A DNA stretch of 64,000 bases, taken from Symsagittifera roscoffensis. Its lineage: Eukaryota; Xenacoelomorpha; Acoela; Convolutidae. Location of the stretch: NCBI RefSeq assembly GCF_963678635.1, contig NC_087065.1, forward strand, positions 53,449,858 to 53,513,857, read 5' to 3'. Positions 30,952-41,900 of the stretch are shown here, piece after piece. The position numbers were made by a program, and so were the translations under genes. Position 1 is the stretch's first letter; each line of letters opens with the position of its first letter. The notes under the pieces are model-generated. The model was given only the letters and a program-made list of their open reading frames with translations, did not search any database and was not told the origin of the DNA.

Positions 30952-30959
30952 TTTCACAC

Positions 30960-31779
30960 TTTAAACTGCAATTCGCGTGGCAACTCAAGTTATCAATAAA
31001 AAAACTATGACCTGTTTACCACAGTAAACAGCAAAAAAAAATTTAGGCAAATTCGAGGGGACAATTTTGTCTGGGAATCAAATGTGTTGGGCACAATTGT
31101 CAGGCACGAATTTATTTCTACCTCGATGACTATCATGACATGGATGTCAATGTCTCCGGGTGGGTGTCCCAAGTCCTCCTCAGACATCCCGAGTAGTCCC
31201 AGGATCCCAGACCTCACTGCAATTGCTAATATCCAGAGACTAGTGATGAACAAAACCATTTGATAGATTACTCCTGACTGACCTTGGAATCGACTTGTTG
31301 TTGTTTTTTTTAGCTATGAGTACTCTTGCTTGTTATGGACTTGGTTGTTATAAAGAATTTTAATTTTAGATATTCTAATATGCATTCATTGTGATTTTCA
31401 TTTGGCTGAGCAGTGCTTTAATACATAATTCACTCTCAGCGACCGAATAACTGGTTTCTACTTTTAAAAAATTTCTGTCTAATCACCAAAATTTGATTAA
31501 GCGTCAGAATGAAACTACTCAGTTGAGTTTGCTGATTGAAAATTGAATTAGAACCCAATCACAACAGCACATACGGACTACAATCACAGTCCAATCAAAC
31601 TGTCGGAAACACTGGAATTAGACATCTACTGAGACGGTTGACAAATCAAAAAAAGCAAAGTTGTCCAGGTGTCTGGTAAGACTAGACCTCCAACCAAAAC
31701 TAGGTGCAGTTATGACTCAACTAAGGCCTCGGTCAAAAGTGATCATTTCAATATCAGAAAGAGAACTAGAATCAGAAAG
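30960..31779. other. Noncoding stretch before the pol relic
   Basis: No intact gene. The 3' part (about 31640 onward) may already be decayed protease-to-RT linker of relic C, but I can align only from about 31785. Confidence 0.4.
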
Positions 31780-32840
31780 GATAAAAATCTGTAAGAATTA
31801 TTTCTTCAGAAAATTTGGTAACGTCTGTAAAGATTGCGTCGCTCAAAAAACCATACAACCCTTAAATTAAACAAGTCGCCACTCAATTTTATACGGGAAC
31901 AAAGAGAAAAGATGCCATTCACATACAAGCAAAAGTTAGAGCAGAAATTTGAAACTTAATGAAGGAAGGCTAGATGGTCAAGTTAGGCAGATGCAGCAGT
32001 GAAGCCGATGAAATCTGAAATAGACTTAGCAGCTTTGATTATCCTTTTCAGATCAGGAAGCACAGTATCTTGTGACTATATTTATAATTTTTTTTTCATT
32101 CAGTCAATTATCCCTAGATGAAACCGTGAGCAAACAATGCAACTTTATCATCGTATGTGGCGACATTATTGGCATATACAAACTCACCACCTGTTTTTAT
32201 AAGTTAACAGGTAAGCCGAAAGAATTTCATAGGGCGATGGAAAACAAATATATAGGAATGCAAAGCGTATTAGGTTTTTTAGACGACATCATAACAGTTT
32301 CAAAAGGATCAATTTTAAAACGAATAGTCGAAGAATCCATGTCGAGGAGTAAATGCAAACTCTAACAAAAATTAACATTGAAATCGATGGCAAGGGTATA
32401 ATTGAAATAGAAAAGCAGTAAGGGTATTACCACCTCCGAAGTGACTTAGGCAACTCAAATTCTTCAAGCGTGTTCTTAATCTAATCACATGTCCAAGTCC
32501 TTAGTGATTTTTTAGATGCATACAAAACAACTAGGATCTTCATTGAAAGTCAGCAATAAAGAGATAATTATCTGGACTGCAGAAGCTGACAACACACCCC
32601 AAAAAATAATAGCATAGATCGTAGATAAATTTAAACTGTACCATTTGGATGGCTCAAAACAAGGCAGGATGAAAATGACGCAAGTCACAAAAGACAAGGA
32701 GCGGCTTTGGAGCCCGAAATAGAACCAAACAAGGAGGTAATATTGCCGTTTCAACCTGATTTTGAAAAACTGGGGAGCAAAAGCACAAAACGCATCAATT
32801 ACAACTAATCGAACTTGTCTGGTCGAGTGAATTGCTCTGC
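31780..32840 (+). pseudogene. Decayed gypsy-like pol (relic C), left part: RT to RNase H
   Basis: Translated fragments in shifting frames align collinearly with the pol of element A. KNYFFRKFGNV matches QSYFSKLFPKL. QLSLDETVSKQCNF and FLDDIITVSKG (about 32110-32310) match the RT region around QLPLSEETSVHCNF and FIDDILVTTKG. WTAEADN (about 32575) matches WTAECQN. Many stops and frame shifts lie between them. The relic stops at 32840 in RNase H, exactly where element B is inserted, and resumes at 51419. Confidence 0.75.
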
Positions 32841-32966
32841 TGGAACCTGATCTAAACTATATTTTATCCGGCTGGAATCTATCCGGCCGAAAATAAGATA
32901 GCGTGACGAGCAGACGGTGTACCCTATCCGAAATTACTCTATGAGTTACACTTCGGTCCTAACTCA
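32841..32966 (+). repeat. Left LTR of element B, internally deleted (126 bp)
   Basis: Its first 27 bp and last ~94 bp match the right LTR at 51007-51414. About 282 bp present in the right copy, including its hairpin and AATAAA, are missing. It starts TG and ends CA. Confidence 0.85.
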
Positions 32967-32968
32967 TC

Positions 32969-32980
32969 TGGTGCGACCAT
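32969..32980 (+). promoter_or_regulatory. Primer-binding site of element B
   Basis: TGGTGCGACC lies two bases after the LTR end. TGG would pair with the CCA of a tRNA 3' end. The tRNA is not identified. Confidence 0.6.
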
Positions 32981-33054
32981 AAGTCTCGAACAAGACCTTA
33001 CTAGATTAGAATTAACCAAAAATAGATTAGAAATTAGACAAAAACATTTACAAA

Positions 33055-33288
33055 ATGTTATACGACAATAATTTAATTGAAATGTCTCTCCGACTCAATA
33101 GATCAGAGCCAATATTCCGAACCATAATAGAACTACCCGGAATTGGAAGAAGACCTCGAACCAAAGACGACATACGACAAAGTAGAAACTTGCCGTATAG
33201 TTATATGATAGTTCGGCAAAAGCCAGAACAAACTTTTATATTTCGAATACTACTTGCAATGAATTTAGATTTCCATTTGCAAACATAA
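33055..33288 (+). CDS. Small leader ORF, 77 residues, doubtful
   Basis: It opens with an ATG about 80 bp after the primer-binding site and is basic, with no recognisable domain. It could be an upstream ORF of the element B transcript, or chance. I give it little weight because no conservation evidence is available from one copy. Confidence 0.25.
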   Translation: MLYDNNLIEMSLRLNRSEPIFRTIIELPGIGRRPRTKDDIRQSRNLPYSYMIVRQKPEQTFIFRILLAMNLDFHLQT

Positions 33289-33617
33289 AACCTTGAAGTT
33301 ACTCTTCAAAATCATTTAAGGCGCTAAACAAAATTAATATTATACAATAACGATTGATAAAAAGATCTAAGATCGTTTCCCTAAAACTCTGCAGTATTAT
33401 ACAAAACATGTTTGAAAAATATTTATTGGAAAATAAAAATAAAAATTAGTAGCATGACAATAAATGGTTAGTAATCATAAATCATCCTGTTGTTCCAGCT
33501 TCATCATCTAAAACATAACAGCAATCATCAACTCACTAACATCATAAAACACTAAATCTTTCCTTTACACACATTTAAAACTTTATTAAAACTTAAATTC
33601 ACTTAATTTTAAAACCA

Positions 33618-33702
33618 GATCATCAAGGCTTATCCTTGGATCTTAAATCATTTTCTACTTAATTAAATTTTAAATTTGATCATCAAGGCTTATCCTTGGA
33701 TC
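33618..33702 (+). promoter_or_regulatory. Two identical stem-loops in the leader
   Basis: The 25-mer GATCATCAAGGCTTATCCTTGGATC split into short pieces (GATC-AT-CAAGG, CTTAT, CCTTG-GATC) forms a 9-bp stem with a 2-base bulge and 5-base loop. It occurs identically at 33618-33642 and 33678-33702, spaced 60 bp. Position between primer-binding site and gag suggests an RNA signal such as packaging or dimerisation, by analogy with retroviral leaders only. Confidence 0.55.
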
Positions 33703-34218
33703 AAACAGAACAACTTTGTTCTCCCCCACCCACTTAATTAGTGTCTAACGACCTCAAACGTCGATTCACTACCCAACCCTTTCTAAAGACCCAAGACTAA
33801 TAGAAATTTTTGAACAAAACTAATCATTCAAATTAGGATAAATAGTGAAGAACTTCGGTTATTCATCCTTCACTTGACCCCCCCTCTTACCAGACCCAGG
33901 ATAAATCTTAGACTTAGTAAGTTTAAAATAGTATCTAACGAACTACTCGCGTTCTAATTATACCTGAACCTTGTGGATCGATTTACTATTCTCCAACCCT
34001 TGAACACAATCACTACCCCTAAGTAAGATTAAGTAAGTTAACACCTTAGCTTATACTAGTCACGAGAAAGTAAAAATCATTCTTCGGAATCGATATACTT
34101 TTCTCTCCAACCCTGAACCAATAGACCCAGGTTAAGCTAACCAAAAAATCGTAAGAACTAACAGTTTAGGAAAATAGAAATCATTTAACAACCTTTTGCA
34201 TCCGTCATTCTAAACCTT
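33703..34218 (+). other. Element B leader with loose repeats
   Basis: Noncoding. Loose copies of a block of the form ATCGATnnACTn...CCAACCCT...ACCCAGG recur near 33760, 33980 and 34100, spaced 120-220 bp. Function unknown. Confidence 0.4.
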
Positions 34219-34686
34219 ATGTCATTTAAAAACCTAGGAAATAAACAAACAATCGTTTTACACAATTGTGAAATAAATAACAAAAAATACGACCTTGTAA
34301 TCACACCTCATACACAAACAGTTGGATACATTCGCACAAAACGACAAACACTAAAGAGGAAAATAATAACTAAACAAAGACAAATAACACGAAAAAGATT
34401 TTCAAAAAATCGAAACGCATTTTCAGAATCAGAAACCAACAGTTTAGACGAACTATACAAACTAAAAGAATCAATAGATAAAAATTGTCCCATCCATGAT
34501 CAATTATATTTTTCCGACTCAGAAACAACTTCAAATTCATCACAAAGAGGAAAAAGAAGAATAAAAAAACAGTACAAACACAAACCAGTACATCTATACA
34601 ATTGGAATCAACCAATTCGACACATTAATAATTACATATTAACAGTCATCGAACGAAAAAATGAGCTCAACGCACACTCCAGGTGA
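34219..34686 (+). CDS. Basic 155-residue ORF overlapping the gag start
   Basis: True ATG, ending 26 bases inside gag in a different frame. It is rich in Lys and Arg (TKRQTLKRKIITKQRQITRKR near residues 39-58; RGKRRIKKQYKHK near 109-121) with a Ser/Glu-rich middle. No membrane segment or signal peptide. Clustered basic stretches resemble nuclear-localisation or RNA-binding arms, so a regulatory or nucleic-acid-binding role is conceivable, but I recognise no family. An ORF before gag is unusual in animal Ty3/gypsy elements. Confidence 0.6.
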   Translation: MSFKNLGNKQTIVLHNCEINNKKYDLVITPHTQTVGYIRTKRQTLKRKIITKQRQITRKRFSKNRNAFSESETNSLDELYKLKESIDKNCPIHDQLYFSDSETTSNSSQRGKRRIKKQYKHKPVHLYNWNQPIRHINNYILTVIERKNELNAHSR

Positions 34687-37600
34687 CGAAACTCCAGATG
34701 ATGATGAAATCTTTCCTTTTATAGTAGACGCAGATACTGATAGAGGACAACACATATTTTGTCAAAATTTACTCGTAAATTTATTTGAACCCGGAATCAG
34801 TCCATGTAAAACAGAGTTCCCCGATGTAAAAATCAAAAGACAAATCATAGATCACTACTTAAAAGATATATGCAACATAACACAACAGTATGGAATCTAC
34901 TCCATAGAATTCACTTCCCCAAACCATAATAATAGAACATATACTATTCAAACAGACGATCTTGATTTAGAATTTTCAAAAGTTTTTTCAGAATATATAA
35001 AAAGCATCCAATATCATAACTCACAAAGAGCAAACTCCATATTCACCAATGAAGTTTTCGCAATAATATATAGTTATATTTCGATATTAGAAAACGAAAT
35101 CCCACTAACAAATGTCTCACCGACAGAAACATCTAAACATTTGAAAGTACGACATGAAATTACACTACTCTCTAGTTATTTAAACATCATTAAAGAAAAT
35201 TTCACGAAAGATGACGTTTCACAACATACCAAACACGATCTACAAAAAATTTTAGCATGGTTCATAATAGATTATTTCACACACAATATTGATTTAATTG
35301 CACAAGCAAGAAAAAATTTTAGACCCCAAAATTCGAACGATGATACCGCTATCACAGAACAATCAGATTATGTTTGGGACCCCGAATGGTCTCATCACGC
35401 ATTTATAAGCTTTCCACAATCAATCTCAAGTCAAGCAATAGGTACAATATCTTACATAAGAGATTATGTAAGAGTAATACCATTAACAATTGATGCAACA
35501 CCATTAAACTATAATACATTTTTACCCGATACACAAAATAATAGTTTAAACTCGACAGTCATACACAACGAAAACCTCAATGGAACTAGGAATCTTACTC
35601 AACAAGATATCCAGACACCATCACACTTCATAAATGAAGAAATTGTACACACAACAACTACACAACAAAGTATTTCACCAATACGCCCAAATTTAACAAC
35701 ACCAAGAAATACAAACCCTTCACAAACACAGGTAACCTTACAATCAACCGTTAAACCTTCGGTTGCTCCAAAATATTCCCATATGGATTACCAAACATAC
35801 AGACCCATGACAATACCATCAAAAACACGCAAAACATTCACTAAAAACAACTTTGCAGACCATAATTATAATTATACACATCCATCAAAAACAAATTATC
35901 AACCACAAAGGAATTTTAATCAATATACAAAACCTCGAAACTGGGATAACCCAACGGCCCAATATAATTCCAAAAATTTTCAACCAAATCCTCCACAGGA
36001 TCGCAGTGAAAATTACCCATTTTTTCAACAGAATAAAAATAAAAAACAAACATCTTATCAAATGGATTATTTATCCTCAGATGACGATTTCTTACAACCA
36101 GATATATTTGCACCAAATACTCAAGAATATCGTAGACATGGAATACAGAGAACACGTACAAATCATAGAAATTTTTCTCCACAATCAATAGATGCACAAC
36201 ATCAACAACCAATTCAACAACAAAATCCAATTAATACACAATCTTTTCAACCAATTCAACAACAAAATCCAATGACTGCACACTCGTATCAAGCATCACA
36301 AATGCAAAATGAAATACCACTCCCATATTATCTCCAACAACATGAAATAACAAGAAACCAACTTTCAAATTTTTCTCAAATGCCAAATGCAGCAGAATCA
36401 TTACAAATGACAATGAATCCATACCTTATGGGTGGATCATCAATAACATCAAACAAACCTTTAATGGTTTTCACAGGAACAGACCCTGAATACTCTGTAG
36501 AAGATTATTTAAATGCAGTAACAGCAAACCTGATTTTAAATATAGGACCTGAACCAATTAATACGCCACTACATCAAAACTGGATACATCGACGCACAGC
36601 GTTGATACAAACAACCTTAGATGGCGCAGCCCAAAAATGGTTTTCAGTACTACCTCTAGAAATAAAATCAAACTGGAAAAGATTTACACAAGAATTTTCA
36701 AAAATGTTTGACTCCGAAAGAAACAAACAACAACAAAGAGTTTTATGTAATGAAATTCGCAGACTACCAAACGAAACCATCAAGCAAATAGCAGTACGAA
36801 TCGAAACACTAGTTCGAAAAGCATATTCATTAAATACACATGACTATAAAAACACAAAGATGACAGAAATCTTAATGATGACCTTAACACCACAATTAAG
36901 GAAAATAGCAATAAAAAAGAGAGCATCCCATCCTTCTTCAATTCGAGAACCCGATTTAGATTTTCGAAAACTAGTAGACAAATTAGAACAAGCAGAAATC
37001 ACGATGAAACTAGAAGAAACGGAAAATCTGAAATTACAATACGTTAACAGAATTGAAACGACTCCCACTAATATTAATAATATACAGGAATCAGAAACAG
37101 ACCTCGTTGAAAAAATCACTGAAATACTCAATATTTACGAAAAGAACCCGAACTTTAAAGGCAAACCATCTTTCAAAAAATGGTGTAATTATTGCCGCCG
37201 ATACGGACATAGTATTTCCGAATGTAGACAAAAACAGCAAGATAGTCAAAATAAACCTCAAAAATACAAAGAACCAAATAAATCATTCTATCAATATATG
37301 AAAAAAGATCAAAATCTACCAAACAAAAATGTATACAGCAACAACAGTTCAGGAAAACCACTTCCGAACAATACAAGTTATACAAGAAATCAATCCCCAT
37401 ATAACTCAAGTTATAGAGGAAGATCACCAGAACGAAGAAATACACAAAACTCATCACAAAATCACTACAATAGACCAAATAGTAGAAATAACTACTCCAG
37501 ATCAAATTCAAATACACAACGATTTGTTTCTAGATCTAATTCCCAATCAAGAAATAACTACTATCCAAACAACCAATCACGAAATTCATCATACAATAGG

Positions 37601-38974
37601 AATAGAAACTACTCCTATAATAGAAATAGAAGTTATTCAAACAACCGAAACCAGAATTACCCGAACAATCGATCAAGGAATAACTCATATAATAGATCGA
37701 ACTATAACAGACCAAACAATAATTACCAAAACAGATCGCGAAATAATTCACAAAATCGACACCCAAGTTATAATAATCGTTATAGAAATTATTCCCAATC
37801 ACCACACCGGAATAATAATCACTATAATAACTCTAATAATCGTCATAGAAGCAGTACACCTAAACATCAAAGACAAATCAATCAAGTACAAGCTAACCCA
37901 GAAACAACATCAGACCCCCCAGGTATTGATGACACAGTAACTGATACGTTACAACTCAATCAAATAAACTGTACATCATCAGATTCAGAAAGTGATACTG
38001 AAAACACTCTTGCTATCAATATGATAAAAGTCGAAAATGACTATGAATCTGTCATATATGAACAACCCTTTCCATCACATATATATGAAAATCAATCAGA
38101 ATTTCTTCAAAATTATTACACTACACCCATAAATTCCACACCAACAACGCAAGAAACAAATGCAGAAAATACTACAGAACAACCCAATCAAAATGTCAAA
38201 ACAAAATGCTTGAATACACACCACATCTACCAAAATATACAAAAAGAACAACCCAAAGAAAAAATCTGGACAATACCATTTCTCTTAGAAAGCCCAAGAA
38301 ATAAAGAATTTCAACCACCAGACCTTGAAATAGATTTTTTAATTGATTCAGGAGCAGAATCAAACATAATAAACATCCCCACATGGAATGAAATAAAAAC
38401 TTTACATCCAAAGCTAACACCTCTTGAAACCTCCAGCAAACTAGCAACAGCACAAGGATCAACATTGATAAACTACGGAAAAATCCAATTATTTCTCCTC
38501 CCTACCAGAACAATGGAGCAAAGTAAAATTCTAAACAAGCCATTTAAACAAATATTCCATATCACTGATATTAAATATAATATCATTGGAATACCATTTA
38601 TTTCGAAGTATATACCAACAATTAACATACTAAATAGTAAAATATTAATCAAAGATAAATATACAAAAACAAAAGAAACATCCTTAACATTTTTTCAAAG
38701 ATTAAACAAACAACCACCATTCTTTTCAAAATTTTATCCAATATATAACCAACAAAGAAAACACCTGAAACCACTATCAGGAAACATATATAATTTTTCA
38801 ATCAAACAAGTTCACCAATATGATAAAGAACAAAACAAACAAAAATTTTATATGTCAGATTTTGAATTCAAACCTATTCATAAATTTTTCAAAATCACAA
38901 TCTCATCAATAAAATATTTGAAAAATTCGAATTCAGATATTATTTCCTTACATGTCTATAACAACACACCTTAA
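34661..38974 (+). CDS. gag-pro: Gag-protease of element B, 1437 residues
   Basis: Unusually long Gag. Residues 1-250 form an apparently folded N-terminal region of unknown family; about 260-600 are disordered and Gln/Asn-rich. A retrotransposon capsid-like region surrounds W641 (WIHRRTALIQTTLDGAAQKWF) through about 790. A canonical zinc knuckle follows at C842-C845-H850-C855. Residues about 900-1085 are an Arg/Asn/Tyr/Ser repeat region (NYNRN, SRNNSYN). The protease motif is LIDSGAES with D1229. The frame ends at TAA (38972-38974), and exactly the same frame stays open beyond it into pol. Suppression of one stop would therefore give Gag-Pol without frameshifting. The strand is A-rich and G-poor. 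Confidence 0.88.
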   Translation: MSSTHTPGDETPDDDEIFPFIVDADTDRGQHIFCQNLLVNLFEPGISPCKTEFPDVKIKRQIIDHYLKDICNITQQYGIYSIEFTSPNHNNRTYTIQTDDLDLEFSKVFSEYIKSIQYHNSQRANSIFTNEVFAIIYSYISILENEIPLTNVSPTETSKHLKVRHEITLLSSYLNIIKENFTKDDVSQHTKHDLQKILAWFIIDYFTHNIDLIAQARKNFRPQNSNDDTAITEQSDYVWDPEWSHHAFISFPQSISSQAIGTISYIRDYVRVIPLTIDATPLNYNTFLPDTQNNSLNSTVIHNENLNGTRNLTQQDIQTPSHFINEEIVHTTTTQQSISPIRPNLTTPRNTNPSQTQVTLQSTVKPSVAPKYSHMDYQTYRPMTIPSKTRKTFTKNNFADHNYNYTHPSKTNYQPQRNFNQYTKPRNWDNPTAQYNSKNFQPNPPQDRSENYPFFQQNKNKKQTSYQMDYLSSDDDFLQPDIFAPNTQEYRRHGIQRTRTNHRNFSPQSIDAQHQQPIQQQNPINTQSFQPIQQQNPMTAHSYQASQMQNEIPLPYYLQQHEITRNQLSNFSQMPNAAESLQMTMNPYLMGGSSITSNKPLMVFTGTDPEYSVEDYLNAVTANLILNIGPEPINTPLHQNWIHRRTALIQTTLDGAAQKWFSVLPLEIKSNWKRFTQEFSKMFDSERNKQQQRVLCNEIRRLPNETIKQIAVRIETLVRKAYSLNTHDYKNTKMTEILMMTLTPQLRKIAIKKRASHPSSIREPDLDFRKLVDKLEQAEITMKLEETENLKLQYVNRIETTPTNINNIQESETDLVEKITEILNIYEKNPNFKGKPSFKKWCNYCRRYGHSISECRQKQQDSQNKPQKYKEPNKSFYQYMKKDQNLPNKNVYSNNSSGKPLPNNTSYTRNQSPYNSSYRGRSPERRNTQNSSQNHYNRPNSRNNYSRSNSNTQRFVSRSNSQSRNNYYPNNQSRNSSYNRNRNYSYNRNRSYSNNRNQNYPNNRSRNNSYNRSNYNRPNNNYQNRSRNNSQNRHPSYNNRYRNYSQSPHRNNNHYNNSNNRHRSSTPKHQRQINQVQANPETTSDPPGIDDTVTDTLQLNQINCTSSDSESDTENTLAINMIKVENDYESVIYEQPFPSHIYENQSEFLQNYYTTPINSTPTTQETNAENTTEQPNQNVKTKCLNTHHIYQNIQKEQPKEKIWTIPFLLESPRNKEFQPPDLEIDFLIDSGAESNIINIPTWNEIKTLHPKLTPLETSSKLATAQGSTLINYGKIQLFLLPTRTMEQSKILNKPFKQIFHITDIKYNIIGIPFISKYIPTINILNSKILIKDKYTKTKETSLTFFQRLNKQPPFFSKFYPIYNQQRKHLKPLSGNIYNFSIKQVHQYDKEQNKQKFYMSDFEFKPIHKFFKITISSIKYLKNSNSDIISLHVYNNTP

Positions 38975-41900
38975 CAAGTAACATTACCTTTAGGACTTTT
39001 AGGATATTGTGAAACCAACGCTACAATATCACCAATACACGAAAAGGCCTATCGCGTAAATAATATACTCCAATTACTAGATATTTGCCAATCTACAATT
39101 CTTAATGAAGAATTATCTATAAATAATATAATAAGTAACGAAAACAGAAATACGGATTATTTCACAAAAACTCCATATTTCAAACCTACATTCAACATAA
39201 GTAACTACACAGAGGACCAACAAAAATTTTTAACAATGTTTAATTTCCAACATTCACAAATAACACAAGACGAATTCGAAAAGTTAGCCAAACAGCTAAT
39301 TAAATATTCATCAGTCTATGCAACATCAAAATTCGATGTTGGCAAAATCAGTTCATCACTACATCTCCCATTAAAACCAGACGCAGTTTTCAAAAAACAG
39401 AGAGCAAGTAAAGTACCAATTCACTTACATGATAAAGTAAACAGATTACTCGATATTTTAGAACAGTACAATATTATATCACCAGTTAATAAAGAAGAAC
39501 AACCAAAAGGCAACACATTCATCAACCCCGTTATCATTCTAGCTAAAGGAGAATCATTAAAAATCGTTCTCGATGCTAGATACCTCAATTCACTTATAGA
39601 TGAATCAAAATGTAATTGGCCCATTGAACCAATACAAGTTATTTTAACAAAAATAAACGGCAAATACTTTACAACCGCCGATATGAATAGTGCATACAAT
39701 CAAATGCCACTAGATGAACAATCACGACGTTTAACACAATTTGTTATCGGAAACCAACAATACGAATTTAACCGCTTATTCTATGGAATATCCATAGGAC
39801 CAGCAGCATTTTCAGCTTTTATGAGCAAAATTTTTAGACCACTAATACTCAAGAAAAACGCAATCACCTATTTAGACGATGTTTTTATGCAATCACAAAC
39901 AAAAGACGAAATGTTCAAAGTTTTAGAAAAATATCATCAAATACTTCAGAACGAAAATCTGAAGGCCGCCCCCGATAAATCACACTTCTTTTTGACAAGA
40001 GTTAAATTCTTAGGACATAATATAGAAAGAAAAACAATCACTCCATTGAAATCACGCATTGACGCTATTCAAAAACTTCAACCACCAACAAATAAAAAGA
40101 AAATCCAAGAATTTCTTGGAATGTTAAACTTTTTAAGTAAATATGTTTATAAAATGCAATTATATCTACGACCATTTTACAACATCCTTAGACAACAAAA
40201 TAATTTTGAATGGAATACAGAACATCAAGCACGATTCGAAGAAATAAAGAAACTTTTAACCGAACAAATTTCAAATACAATCCCAGACCCTGATCAACCA
40301 TTTTATGCAATGTGCGATGCTTCGAACTTTGGCATCGGCGCAGCACTATTACAATCACATAATGGTACAAATAAAATGAACCTGATATCAGCAAATTCCC
40401 GATTATTCACTCAAGCAGAGCTACGACTCTCAACTCTAATGAGAGAATGCACAGCCATAATATATACACTGACAGAATATGAATTTCTGATACTTGGATC
40501 AAAACATCCCACAGTTTTATTTACAGACCACAAACCAATCATTTTTCTTTTCACACAGAAATCTAACCCAAACCACCGAGTTTACAGATTTCAACTAATA
40601 CTAATGAAATTTCCAAACTTACATATAGTTTGGACTGCAGGAAAAAATCTTGCATTACCAGACACCTTAAGTCGAAATACACCACCTGAATTACTTACAC
40701 GAAAAACAACAGTTGAAATACCCAAAAATATAAAATTCTACCTTGCAGAAAACGAAACATCACCTCGATTAGAATGCAAATATGCAGTAAAAACTGATAT
40801 TGAACAATCACAAATAAATAATTTACAACATTTCCCACTTTATTTAGATTGTCAAAATAATCATTATGAAGTTGATTTACTTGGAACATCAACCTTCAAA
40901 CCAATCACATATTCTCAATGGATAAAAAATAACACCCAACAAAAACGAACAAAACAACACCTACCTAAAAAAGACCATTTTCCACTAATTGAAAAAGAAG
41001 ATTTAACTGATAAAATAAATTTATCAGGACCACAAACAAATGATTCAAAATACACAATAAATCAAGTTTTTGACCTCCATGACCCACTTGATACAATACC
41101 CTTATCTAAATTAGAAATCGAAAACATTTTTCTCCCCCCAACAGAAACAATTACAATTTCAACACTGAAACAATATCAAAACCTTGACCCAGTAATTAGA
41201 CAACTGAAATCATGGCACAAATATAAAACTAAACCTATCAAAGCAGATTCAACCATTCTAGGAAACAAAACACTCCTCCGATACTTTCGCAAATTTAACA
41301 ACACAACAATTAACGAAAACACAGACCTTTTAGAGTATAACATGAATGAATCTACAGTTCCATGTCTCCCTTTAAGTATGATTCTTATAGCTTTTAATAT
41401 TTCACATACACAAAATATTAAAGGACACTCTGGATCAGAAAAAACATATTCAAACTTTATACAAAATTTTTACTTCCCAAATGCACCAATTTGGATAAAA
41501 GTACTATGCAATGACTGTATAGTATGTCAACTAAATAAACCTTACCCAAATCAAAAACAAATAGCACAAAAACAAGATTTTAAAGGACAAAGTTTGTACT
41601 TTAATCATCGTATCTCATTTGATACTAAAGGACCAATTTCACCCTCATCAGAAGGAAACTCCTACATTATGGTAATTGTTGACGCATTTACACATTATGT
41701 AGCACTTAACCCAGTACCACATTGTAACGCTTATTACGCTTACACAACACTTTATGAACACTGGATAGCAAAATTCGGACTACCAGAAATTTTAGTTACA
41801 GACAACGGTACAGAATTCATAAATAATGAAATTATCACACTATGTCATTTATATAACATTAAACACAAACCACGTACATCTCATGCACCTTGGACAAACG

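Noticed and set aside
35853..37940. Frames of 82-203 codons inside gag of element B
   Set aside because: They are out-of-frame readings of the repetitive Asn/Arg/Gln-rich region, giving low-complexity Ile/Thr runs.
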